Assembly (NCBI GenBank): GCA_024180945.1
Contig: JAKSGN010000007.1
Span: 3,038,001-3,102,000, forward strand
DNA: 64,000 bases
Origin: Macrophomina tecta
Lineage: Eukaryota > Ascomycota > Dothideomycetes > Botryosphaeriales > Botryosphaeriaceae
Direction: 5' to 3'
In this document: piece after piece, positions 54,340 through 64,000 of the stretch
Numbering within the stretch: the stretch's first letter is position 1
Layout of the letters: each line of letters opens with the position of its first letter
The notes under the pieces: model-generated
Databases searched by the model: none
What the model saw: the letters and a program-made list of their open reading frames with translations, nothing else
What the model was told of the DNA's origin: nothing
Made by a program: the position numbers and the translations under genes

Positions 54340-57300
54340 GCGCGCCCGTACGTTCAACGTCAACTGACGTTTTAGACCTTTCCAGCTTTTTTTATTTTCG
54401 TAACGAGCGATATGGGTTCACGGAGTCACGTCTGATGACGGGTTGACTTTTGGGTCACGGGCATGGATCGTGGGATGGTAATGGCAGGCGCGAGGAGATC
54501 TTGACTATCAAAACATGGGTCTGTAATTGAACTCCAGCATAGCGGGGAGGTCACACTTGGTGGACTCATTTTTTCTTGTTTGTAGTTTCACAGGCATTGA
54601 ACAATAGGAGTCGCCGTTGACCTCGCCTCCGGGCGCTCTGCGCGTGTGGGTTGCTGGCTACGTGTCGCACAGGGTCACAGCAGGCGGAGCGCCTCCAGTT
54701 GAGCGGTTGGTGCGCTGAAACACTCCACGAATCTTGATGTGCATCCCTGCGCGCATTGATCGCTGATTCACTAGCGCCCGGTGTCCCGCACCGGCGAGTC
54801 AGGCGGCGACCGGGGTCCCTGAGCCGCGACGGGGCCCATCAGCGGCCGTACCGCTGGCGCACGGCTCGAGAAGATAAGGAACAGGCAAGCCTGGGCCAGC
54901 GAGTGACGCCAGCCGTCCAGCCACCACCGTCACTCCAGCGGCGTGCCCGCCAGCGAAGCCTGCGCTCCAGCCACCGCCAGCCATCTGCCATTCGCGACCA
55001 TGGCGCCCGACGACACCGGTCCGACGCGTCGAAGCGGGTAGAATGCTTCCAAGGGTCTCTTCTTCATTCCGACAAGCTATCGCTATCTCTGCAGCCATGA
55101 CAGGGATGCCGTTCGAACCACACCATCTCTGTCCGAGAGCTTGTTGGCCTGCGAAACCTGGGACCGCCCTGGAGCAAGGCACGGGGCACAGCGGATTGGC
55201 CCAACACCGGCTTCCATTCGTCGCAGGTGGCAACAGCATCGGCATCAACGAAAGGGATGCCAGCGACGCACGCGGCGATAATGGATGGCAAAGCAAGCGG
55301 GAGAGGCGCGTGACGCCGACGCGGCTCCCCTCACGCCAGAGAAAGCAACGGCGGCGGGCGCTCCCACGTTCCCGCCTGGGCTTCCCGCCACCGGCCTTCT
55401 TTTCTCCCTTCGCTCTGTGCGCTGCTCGCCTGTGTTCACCATCCACACCGAGCGTTACATGGGCACCTAAGTCATGCCAATGCCTGGGGGCAATTGTGTG
55501 CGATACCAGCCATCATCACCGAAGCCGCGAACGGGGTTGCGGAGACGGATGATCGAAGGTCCAATGGCCGCAGCTGGGAGCTAGCGTGGCTGTCCCCGCT
55601 CTCTCTTTCTGCACTCAGTAAAGGGGATCCAGGACACAGGGCGCAAAATGTGACGCCTGTGTTGTGCGACGGGCGGCATGTTAGGATCGTTGCACCACGA
55701 CAGGAGTGGTTACCGCCTGTGTGGCGGATCAACCTCGTTGTCATCATGAGCGTCGATTGCTCCGTGACCGACCGTGAGCAGCAGTTGGCTCTCCAACGTG
55801 GTGCCTGAGTCGGGTGTTGTGGCGTTGTTGGTTTTTGTTAGCATCCGATCGGTTGCACCACGAATCGACTTTCTTGACTGCGGGTGCATCTGTTTATCTT
55901 GGTTCTCGTCGGTCATCCTGGCATCTTGGACATTAACGACTGCAAATGATGGTTACGTCCCGCGAGTATTCTGTTTGACAAGACCGGAAAAAAAAAAAAA
56001 CCACCCGCCTTGGGGGGAAGAAGCAGATGCTGGGCAGCTGCACTGTCCATACAAGGCATGGCGGATATGCATTCGCAAATGAGGAGATGCGGAAAATCAC
56101 ACGAATCCACGCCTCTCTCTCCATCCCTCGCTCTCCACGGAATGCCCTAGTAGATGGTTGAAAATAATGAGCCGCCGCCACTGCCATTGCACGTCCCTTC
56201 GCCTCTCTTTTCTCGATTCGCACCATGATCTTCGCAGCTCCCAATGGCGCCGCATGCATCGGAGTCCCGTTGCCCAGAACCCAGCCGGACCTCGTAGTAC
56301 AATCATTTTCCCACTCTTTTCTCGGCTAACCCAACTCCAGCAAAGGCGCATCCGAATTCTAGAGCTTATCGGCCTGCACCCCACTGTCAGCCCCAACCAC
56401 ATGCAGAAGGGAACGAAAGGACCTTGAACATACCCCGGTTCAGCGCAACTGAAACGCGCGGCGGCTTGATGAGAGCCGCTGGCGCCACCACCAGCCAATC
56501 ATATTGTACGCGGCGAACCAGCTTGTTCTAACCAGACACCCAACCTACGCCTCATACCCAACAAACAGCCCACGGCATGCCGTCTGGCCGCAATTGCTAC
56601 GTGCCTTGTCGTATAGGCGATCCTTGAGTATCCCTCCGCAACTGATACGTTCGGCCCAACCGTTCATTGTGGGACACATCCATCCATTCGCCGATGCCCT
56701 CGCCGACTACCTATCGGGTGATGAAAACAAGCAAGAAAAGCTTTCCGCACCACACCGGCAACGCGTCATGCTGGACGAATGGGGTGGGTGGGTGTGATAA
56801 CGTACCCAGTACCTGCATCGGCAGCTGTGCCTGTATGTATATGCGAATATCCGCCAATCAGGATCGGCATCCGGGGTCTTTTTTCCGCTGTGTTCGACTG
56901 GAGTCCACCCCAGCACGTATGCTAACCATCGTCGGCAACCGGCCCGGCCGACTTCGACGAAAGTGCAAATTGGCGCGGCTGGCTTGTCGAAATTCCTTGG
57001 AAACCGTGTCGTCAGCGCCGGGCCGGGGGTGGCTGCGGCCGGGTGCGGAAAGCGGCCGCTTGGTTTGGACCGGGATGTGGACACCCCGGTCCGAGCGGCC
57101 TTGGTATATGGTGCGGAGGTGGAGATAAAATTATGGTTGTTGGTGCAGTGGAAAAGCTCGATCCGGCGCGCGATTTAGCTTGTTTGCAGGCGTTGGTGGA
57201 AGATGTTCGTTCCGCGGTGTGTCTCCTTTCGATGAGCTGTTGTTGTAGGTGACAGCGCGGACGCGGGGATGCTCCTGGTCGGTGGGTGTGATTTGGCTTT

Positions 57301-58816
57301 CAGGGATTTCGGTGAAGGTTCGCTCCGACTGCATCTTCCTGGTGCTACTGACATTCGTGTTGAATCCGGCCATTTCGGTATCCTTGTTCGAGAGTAAACT
57401 TTCGGGCTGCTATGTGTCGTTGGGGGAGGATTGTTTGCAGGACGTTCCTTGCATATCACGCTCAAGTATGCGAAATCGAGGTCATGCTCTTTCCCATTGT
57501 TTCCTTTGCTCACTTTATGGCTATTCATGGGCGTTGATAGCTGACCTTGCTTATTGCGTTCATTTTACGATGCAATGGTTTGCGAGCGGTAAGCACACAG
57601 AATATGCTTCCAAAATCGCATTCGTAGAGAAGTATGCCCATATTGCAACATATCTCTCCCCAGGCCCTCTACAATCTACTCTCTCATTCCTTCGTTTCTA
57701 TAAAACAAAAGAGAGAAAAGAGTTACATCGAAGCCTCGAACGCGCCAAGGTCGGTTCCCGCCAAATCACATAAAGATGCCTCAAAGCAAGCACACCAAAA
57801 GCCAAAAATGATTAAGCATACGCGAACCTTTCGAACCTTCCATGACCCTTCGAACTCTTTCCATGACCTTATCTTCGATCAGACGGTCACAGGCTAAACA
57901 CCTTGACGTCAAAAACAATTCTTTTTTTTTTTTTTGTCCCCGCAATGCCCATTTTTCGCACTCCGACAACACTGCCTCGCCTCTTGTCTTCAAAGCAAAG
58001 CCATCGTCACCCTACCCCTTCCCATTCCCGCCTTGCCACATAAGTGTCGATCGAATGACGAGCGAGAAAAGTTAGGATGCATTCTCAGTCCCACCGAATG
58101 TCGTCATGATCAGGACCGGGCCTGCACCACAACTAATCCGTACCGTTCGACGCTACCGCCCTCCTGATGAGCGTAACTTCGTGGTAGCCGAATGGCACCA
58201 AAAAGCAGCCAGAAGTGCGGTACACATAGGCGCCTCCGACGCAACAGTACACTGCTGACGTAGGCGGGAAGAGCAATAAACAGCATGGTAGGCGCTGAGA
58301 CACCGTGTCAGTTTGAGTTACGTGGCGGCCGGCACACGGCTCTGAGCGCCTGCGCCTGCAATAATGGTGGCTGACAAACAGAGATGTCGGCATACCTGGG
58401 AAATACTGTCGCGTGGACCGCTTAGCTCGTGGTGTGTCGAGTAGAACATGTCTTCCAAAACCGCGTGGCGAACTATATGCGCCAAGCTTGATAGATAGCA
58501 ATAAGAGGCGCGTTTGCGTAGTGGACAGAGACAGGTGATAGCAAATAAGAGATAGTAGGCGTGATGAAAGCCATGAAATTTGATATTTTATTTCATACAT
58601 AACACTCTCAACTTCACAAACACTTTTCCCAAAGCGCGAAACACATGCGTACATGCACACAACGGAAACAAGCCATGCAGCAAGCCTACTTTACCTCACA
58701 ACAGACAAGACTCACCGCCGATACTTTCGCGCAGAATGCTCTCAAAACCGAGCGCTCCAATTCTCTCACGCCAATTCCGCAATCGCATGATAATACTCTC
58801 GCAAAGTTCTTGTCAA
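54340..58816. other. 4.5 kb interval without a recognisable gene
   Basis: The largest gap in the window. ORFs up to about 215 residues occur on both strands, but all have skewed Arg/Ser/Pro or Cys composition and no motif, signal peptide or phase-consistent exon chain was found. A/T content rises to the right of 57200. Poly-A (55989-56001) and poly-T (57924-57937) tracts are present. It could hold a non-coding RNA or a lineage-specific short gene, but nothing supports a specific call. Confidence 0.4.
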
Positions 58817-61800
58817 TTACTCCGCCTGCTCCGCACACACAGGACAGCCACCACTGATAGCATTCCGAATAAGGTGCGCGTGCGCGACCTTGGCACCGAC
58901 GCTATGACTCGAGGTGTCCGGATCCTCTGCGAATTGCGCCTGCAGCATCGAAGCAGCGGAAGCGCTGGACCCGGAGCCGGCAGACTCGAGGAGACAAGAA
59001 AGGTGGTAAACGTGGCCGCAGGCAAAGCCGATGAGAGTTTCCTTCTCTATAGATTGAAGTTAGTATAATAACTAGTAACGACTTTCCATCGTAGTACGTA
59101 CCATCTTCTGTGAACGCCTTGTTGCAGCCGACGCAGTGCCCAGGTTTGATGCCGCTCGGAGTGTGTACATGCTGCTTTTCAACCGCCGACGGTTCAGCCG
59201 ACTCCTGTGCCTCGGACAGTGGCTCTACAAACACATCCACATGTTCCGGCTGCTTGCCAACCACGTCGAACTTGACGCCCCTCTTCCTCCCCGCTCGCAA
59301 AGTCTCCATCGCCGAAGCTACTTCGCTCCGCAAGACCTTGGCAACGCCGTCACTGATGCTGAATTGGATTTCGTACTCCCTAACCATGCGTCTGATACCA
59401 TCTCTAAGACCTTCGATCTCCAGACCTTCGGGAATCCGACGGACTAACGTGATCGGATCAATTGCTGTTCCAACCTCTTCCAGGAGACCGCGGATGAAGT
59501 GCGGTTTGTCCATGCTATAGTCAAGCAGGTCATTCCAGAGATCTGGATCGTCTTGTTCCTTTGCAAATGAGATAGCGTAGGAAACATCACCCATCTTGTC
59601 AATGATTAGGAACAAAGCTTTCTTCACTTCGCCTGTCTTCGAGAGGATGTACCTATCAGTTTGTCAGTTTATGTCTTATTTACGCAGGGGTAGTTTTCCC
59701 TTACACAAGCTCTGGGATGTACTGCCGGGCATCACAGACAGCGCAGGCCTTCTCGTAGTCATAGCTATGCGAGGATTTGAGGAATTCCATGAGGAGAGGC
59801 CTGTCATACTCAGCAAAGAGCTCGACAGCGAGGTCTCCAAAGTCTTCGACCAGAGTCCTGCCTTCAGCGGCTATGCGCTCGTGTGTTGAGCGAAGTGTAC
59901 TCTCATTGCCATCACCCTTCCATAACGCCCGCATGTAGAAGAAAAGGAAGGGCTTGAAAGATGCCCCCTTTGCCTGAAGTTGGTCAACAACGGTATGAGG
60001 GTTGATCAATCCTTGGTAGGTATTTTCGACAAGTAGCTGTACAGCTTCTGAAGTAGCCTCTCCCAGATCTTCTAGCTGCGCAGTTTTCATCTGCTGCTTC
60101 GAAATCCGGACCATGATGAAACCGGGGATGTCCTCTGCTACTTCGGCCATGAGGCGGTACTCGCGAATGAGAGCCATAGTCGCATCAGCATTCTGCACAC
60201 GAATGTAGCACTGCAGAGCCTGTTTGGGACGACCGTCGGCGATGTAGAGCTTGGCGAGCGCCTCTAAAAGGATGCGCCAATCTCTACCTCTTTCACCTCC
60301 TTCGACAGTATCCTCCGTGACGTCGCCCGAGTTCAGCTTGCTCTCCAATGCATCGATAACACTGTTGACATTGAACAGCTCAGGATCCCAGATATCCAAT
60401 AGCTCTTTCAATCGAACGCGGTCTCGAATAATGTAGTTGCCAAGGACAACCTCGTACACAAGCGAAGGGAGAGGCGGGTGAAGCTGCTTTGTGGGTATGT
60501 ATGGAGCGATGGCGTCGAACTCGCTCGCCTGAGCAAATGTCCATACCCAGTGCTCCCACCTTGACGAGGTCCCAAGAACTTTGCCAGCCACTTTACCAGC
60601 AGTCTCCCAATCCTTAGCAGAGACAAGCTGCTGGAGCCACAAATCACCTATCCGACGCTTCTCCTTTTCTACAGCAGAGTTATGCTGCTTTTCGGCAGAG
60701 ATGGTCGTTTGTGAAGCATCATCGGCGAAAAACTCTGCAATGCTGGGTTTCCGCCTGACCGTTGAAGAAGGCGTACTGACTGTAGGAGAAGCAGGATCTT
60801 CGCCTTGAAGGGTGGATGCCACTATTTCTGGATGATTATTGACAAGCTCCCACGCATCTTCGTAGTTCTGATGTTCCAGAAGCCATGAAAGATGGTCCGC
60901 AAGGTCACGCTTCACGCCAATGACACAGTCGTATGGACTGTGGATGAAAATCTTCAATCCAGCTGAAAATGCCAGAGGATGCGCTCCTTTTGTCAATGCA
61001 TGCCTCGCCACGGTCGAATGACCAGTCATGCTGCGTGGTAAACTTCCTTTGCCATTCTCGTTGCTGCTCCCCAGGCTGGCTATCGAAGCGCCGGAGCTGA
61101 AAATCCTCTGAGCACTTAAACCTGCACCCCAAATACCCTCGCTGATCGTTTCGAGAGCCCCACGTTGGGTCGCTGGAGTGCTGGGTTGTAGTGCTGGGAC
61201 ATAAAGCGTGTTGAGATGGTAATCGGCCGCAGACAGGCTTTCGTATCGGCTGACAGTCAAGGTATCCACATCAACCTCCTCTGAAGTTTCTGCGTCGATC
61301 AGGCGTACTTCAGGCTGGAGTCCGTTCGAGCGGTGGTGAATGCCACGTTTGGTTGTCCCTGGGGCTGTGTCGATGGGATTGTCGTTGTCGTCGCGCGTGC
61401 GGTATGCTAGAACAAGAAGTATGGAAGGGGTATAAAGCGATAAACCAGAAATAATACAGTCATCGAATCGAAGCCTGACCTGGTCGTCAGCATTCACTCC
61501 TCTGGAAAGCATACTCTTACTCACTTATGAACAATGTCTGCTCGTCCAGCAGACCTCTCTCCAATGTTCTTACCAACGCCGGCACCACCTGGGTCAACTT
61601 GGATTACCCATGCCGTGTCTCCCCATCCGACCAAGAGCTTCTCTTTCTTAGGCTTGAGGCGTCTTGACCCATTTTTACTCGGCGAGTTTTGAACATCTGA
61701 AATGTCCGTTCCAGACCGGTTGACGCCGTTCTTGGCGGGGTCATCGTCGTCCGTTTCCAAATTGTTTTCGTCAATCCAATCGATCCGTGCTTTCCAGACC

Positions 61801-62909
61801 GACGCCATATCTTCCCATTGGCCATGGAAGGGTCGATCAACGTGGGCAATGCGTTTCCAGGCAAATTCCGAGTCTACGCCCTCGAGCTTCAGATTCGACC
61901 TCATGATTTTGATCCCTTGCTCGTTCACCCAAGCCACGTATCTTCCAGACAACGACCACTTGATGGTGCTGATGCTGCCCTCGCCTGAATGCAAAATGGT
62001 ATCTTTGCCGGTGTTTGCACCAAGACCAATGGACCCTAGCCAGCCAGAGGCGGCGGCGGTGGCACTGTTGGTATTTGCCTCGGCACTGACGCCCGGGCGG
62101 CCTCCCTGAGTCAAGATGAGATTCCCAGCCAATCCTCCAGAGATATAACTTCTGTCGCTTTTGTACTCGGGAGACAGAGCGACCGAGTTGATGGGCCTGC
62201 GGAAGTTCCTAAGGGTGACATCCTTCTGATCCACCAGAGAGGAGACGCAAACGTGGCCATCAATTGACGAAGTTGCAATATAAATTGAGTTGGATGGAGT
62301 GGCTGGGACGGGCGGCTGTCGTGGCGTTCTGGACGGCGGGGTGGATACTGTTGATGCGGCCGTGCTGCGCCTCTCTGGTGAATGTACGGGCTCGGTTGCA
62401 GTCCTCGTCACGGCATCGAATCTCGCGTCGGGCAATGGCGGAGGGAAAGGGGACATGGACACGGAGGTGACTGAGGCTGAATGTGCGTGGTAGAAGCGCA
62501 GGGACTGAAACGCGGGCAAAGACAGCACATTCTGTTGCACGTTAGCTGAATTGGCAAGGACAGATGGACTGGACTTACAATGTTTCCATTGTGGGTGCCT
62601 ATAATCTATAGAAGCTTAGTATACCTCATCAGGCGCAGCTATATTGCGCATTTGGCCAGAGCATACCATCTTGTCACCGCCGACGACGAAACTGCTCGTG
62701 GCATCGCCACTGCGGTAGACGGAGCCCAAGATGCTGGTGAGGCGATCATACTTCAGCTTGGGCTCCTCGTCTTCCTCATCCTCATCGTCTTCGTCCTCAT
62801 CGCGGTCCGTCCCTGGGTCGCCGGCAGTGCTGGGCTCGTCGGTGGTGCTGTGGCCGTCGTGGAGGTGGGCGACAGCATCGTCATGGAGTCCATTGGGTTG
62901 CGCAGCCAT
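58817..62909 (-). CDS. VPS41: HOPS/vacuolar sorting protein Vps41
   Basis: HOPS tethering subunit for fusion at the vacuole. Six exons: 62909-62667, 62605-62579, 62531-61525, 61474-59705, 59652-59102 and 59046-58817, giving 1275 residues. A very acidic N-terminus (DRDEDEDDEDEEDEE) precedes a beta-propeller-like region (KLKYDRLTSILGSVY, IIGTHNGNI, SSIDGHVCVSSL, SEGSIS-like repeats). LRFDDCIISGLSLYTPSILLVLAYRT closes the propeller. The alpha-solenoid (clathrin-heavy-chain-like repeat) includes ALAKLYIADGRPKQALQCYIRV and YILSKTGEVKKALFLII. The C-terminal RING-H2 shows CVGCNKAF...FACGHVYHLSCL...CPVC. All five introns have family-consistent phase. Two exons are short, the smallest 27 bases. It is divergent from the DUF155 gene. 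Confidence 0.94.
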
Positions 62910-63224
62910 GCTGGGGGCATGGTCTGCAGCGGCAAGAGCTGACGCGAGATGGATGAGGTGTCGTGCGCGCGTGAGGTTGTTGGTGTTGACGAACAGCTCA
63001 TGACGCTGGCGGGCACCGGCCCTTGGCTGCTGATCCCGGCTGCAGGCCAAGCCCCAGCCCTCTGCTCCGAGCTGCCCGCCAGAACGTGCTCTGCATGCCC
63101 GGCAACTACTTCAAACCATCGTCAGAGCTTCTGACTTTCTGCCCACGCATCACTCCAACCTCTCCGTGACCCCGAGGCGCGCCTCTCTTTCCGGACCTAT
63201 GCATCCCGTCAAACTGGCCTGGCG
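62910..63224. promoter_or_regulatory. Bidirectional promoter VPS41 / DUF155 gene
   Basis: A 315-base gap between divergent start codons, so both promoters must lie here. No TATA box is apparent. Confidence 0.45.
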
Positions 63225-64000
63225 ATGAGTTTCCTTCGCTGTCATGCTTTAACCTTCGGCGCTCTAATTGCGCATCCCAAGCCCTCTGCGCTGCCTTCCT
63301 ACCGTCGTCCGCTTGCCCATTGCACGCCCGTGGTACATCTCCACGCCACCCGCCAATTGTCCGGTTCCGCATGGAGGTTAAGGAGCCAGGCAAAAGATGA
63401 AGGACAATCAAACACTGCGGCAAGCGAAGAAGTGACACAGCAAGAAGTGAAGCGCGCGCGAGGCTCGGCCGTCACATCTCCAACCCTCAGAAAAGTCGCC
63501 GTCGAAGCCCAGCGCAAGAGGATGAGGGCAAAGTCTGCCATCCCGAACCCGGATGAGACCAAGGTATACCTTTCGTTCTTGTCCCAAAGTTCTTGTTCTC
63601 ACTCGTAACCAGAAAATCACGGCATACTGCGCTGCGGAAAGATACAACATCTTCGAAGTTGCCCGTTTGGTCCGCACCGAGGGCTATGAGGTCGATCCGT
63701 ATGGCACCGGCTTGTACCCCCAAGTCGTCCACATCCAGGTCAACAATGCACTTGAGAGCAAGGAGACGGGTGACATTCTCATCTTCCCGTCGGGCACACT
63801 TGTAGCATGGAACGTTCCAGAAAGATTATCTTTCCGGCTAGTCCACAAGACTCTGGTTTCTGCAGCCGAAGGACCCCATATGGAAAGCATTGAGACGGAA
63901 GATTTGGCCTATGTCGAGGATCCAACGAGGAGCTCCAGCGACGTTTCTGGGGACACCATTATTCTCGGCACTGGCAGCCCTGAGGACGACACTTCCAGGC
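63225..64000 (+). CDS. DUF155 / RMND1-like mitochondrial protein (partial, right edge)
   Basis: Exon 1 is 63225-63563; a 49-base intron (GTATAC...CCAG) leads to exon 2 from 63613, open to the window edge. The first 50 residues are basic and Ser-rich, a mitochondrial presequence. Exon 2 begins KITAYCAAERYNIFEVARLV, then GTGLYPQVVHIQVN and DILIFPSGTLVAWNVPE, the start of the DUF155 domain shared by human RMND1 and yeast Mrx10-type proteins linked to mitochondrial translation. The C-terminal part, including the transmembrane helix expected in this family, is off the window. Assignment rests on motif memory, not on a search. Confidence 0.87.

Noticed and set aside
58133..58660. 175-residue frame on the minus strand near VPS41
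   Set aside because: Cys/Ser/Arg-rich with no motif; it lies downstream of the VPS41 stop and looks like chance.
1..64000. CRISPR arrays, rRNA genes, prophage or bacterial operons
   Set aside because: None was seen. Introns, promoters and gene content are fungal throughout.

Overview
The window reads as nuclear DNA of a filamentous ascomycete (Pezizomycotina; Dothideomycetes would fit, but this is inference). Genes lie close together on both strands. Their introns are mostly 50-80 bases with GTRNGY-like donors, a CTAAC-type branch site and YAG acceptors. Several products are typical of this group, including an AcrB-type ubiquitination-network protein, a complex I 40 kDa subunit, a single-copy rvt-type reverse transcriptase and GPI-anchored Ser/Thr-rich wall proteins. 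All gene models were read by eye and joined by intron phase; no alignment was run.

Left part (1-24 kb): a partial nucleoporin Nup84/Nup107 (-), SUMO (+), an apparent alpha-beta fused succinyl-CoA synthetase-like gene (-), an acidic/basic hypothetical protein (+), a TetX-like FAD monooxygenase (+), a possible tiny membrane protein (+), proteasome subunit Rpn9 (-) divergent from complex I NUO-40/NDUFA9 (+), the SAGA deubiquitinase Ubp8 (-) and the deadenylase Ccr4 (-).

Middle part (24-42 kb): a SAM-methyltransferase-like protein (+), a LYR-motif protein of the LYRM5/ETFRF1 type (-) divergent from a hot-dog thioesterase (+), AcrB (+), an AUH-type enoyl-CoA hydratase (+), a proline-rich disordered protein (+), the cohesin acetyltransferase Eco1 (-) divergent from a GNAT acetyltransferase (+), and a decayed family-25 glycosyltransferase (+).

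Right part (42-64 kb): two tRNA-Trp(CCA) genes (-), a hypothetical ORF (-) divergent from the rvt reverse-transcriptase gene (+), two GPI-type wall proteins (- and +), a 4.5 kb stretch without a recognisable gene, the HOPS subunit Vps41 (-) and a right-edge partial DUF155/RMND1-type mitochondrial gene (+).

The strongest unexpected signal is in the two tRNA-Trp genes. Each has the normal intron after position 37 and also a second insert of 53 or 57 bases inside the 3' strand of the D stem. Both inserts start GTAAG, carry a CTAAC/ACTAAT branch-like motif and end in AG, like the mRNA introns of this genome, while the rest of their sequence differs. Other points of interest are the rvt gene, the fused succinyl-CoA synthetase that lacks much of the beta ATP-grasp lobe, the lesions in the glycosyltransferase, and a one-base reading-frame mismatch in the thioesterase.
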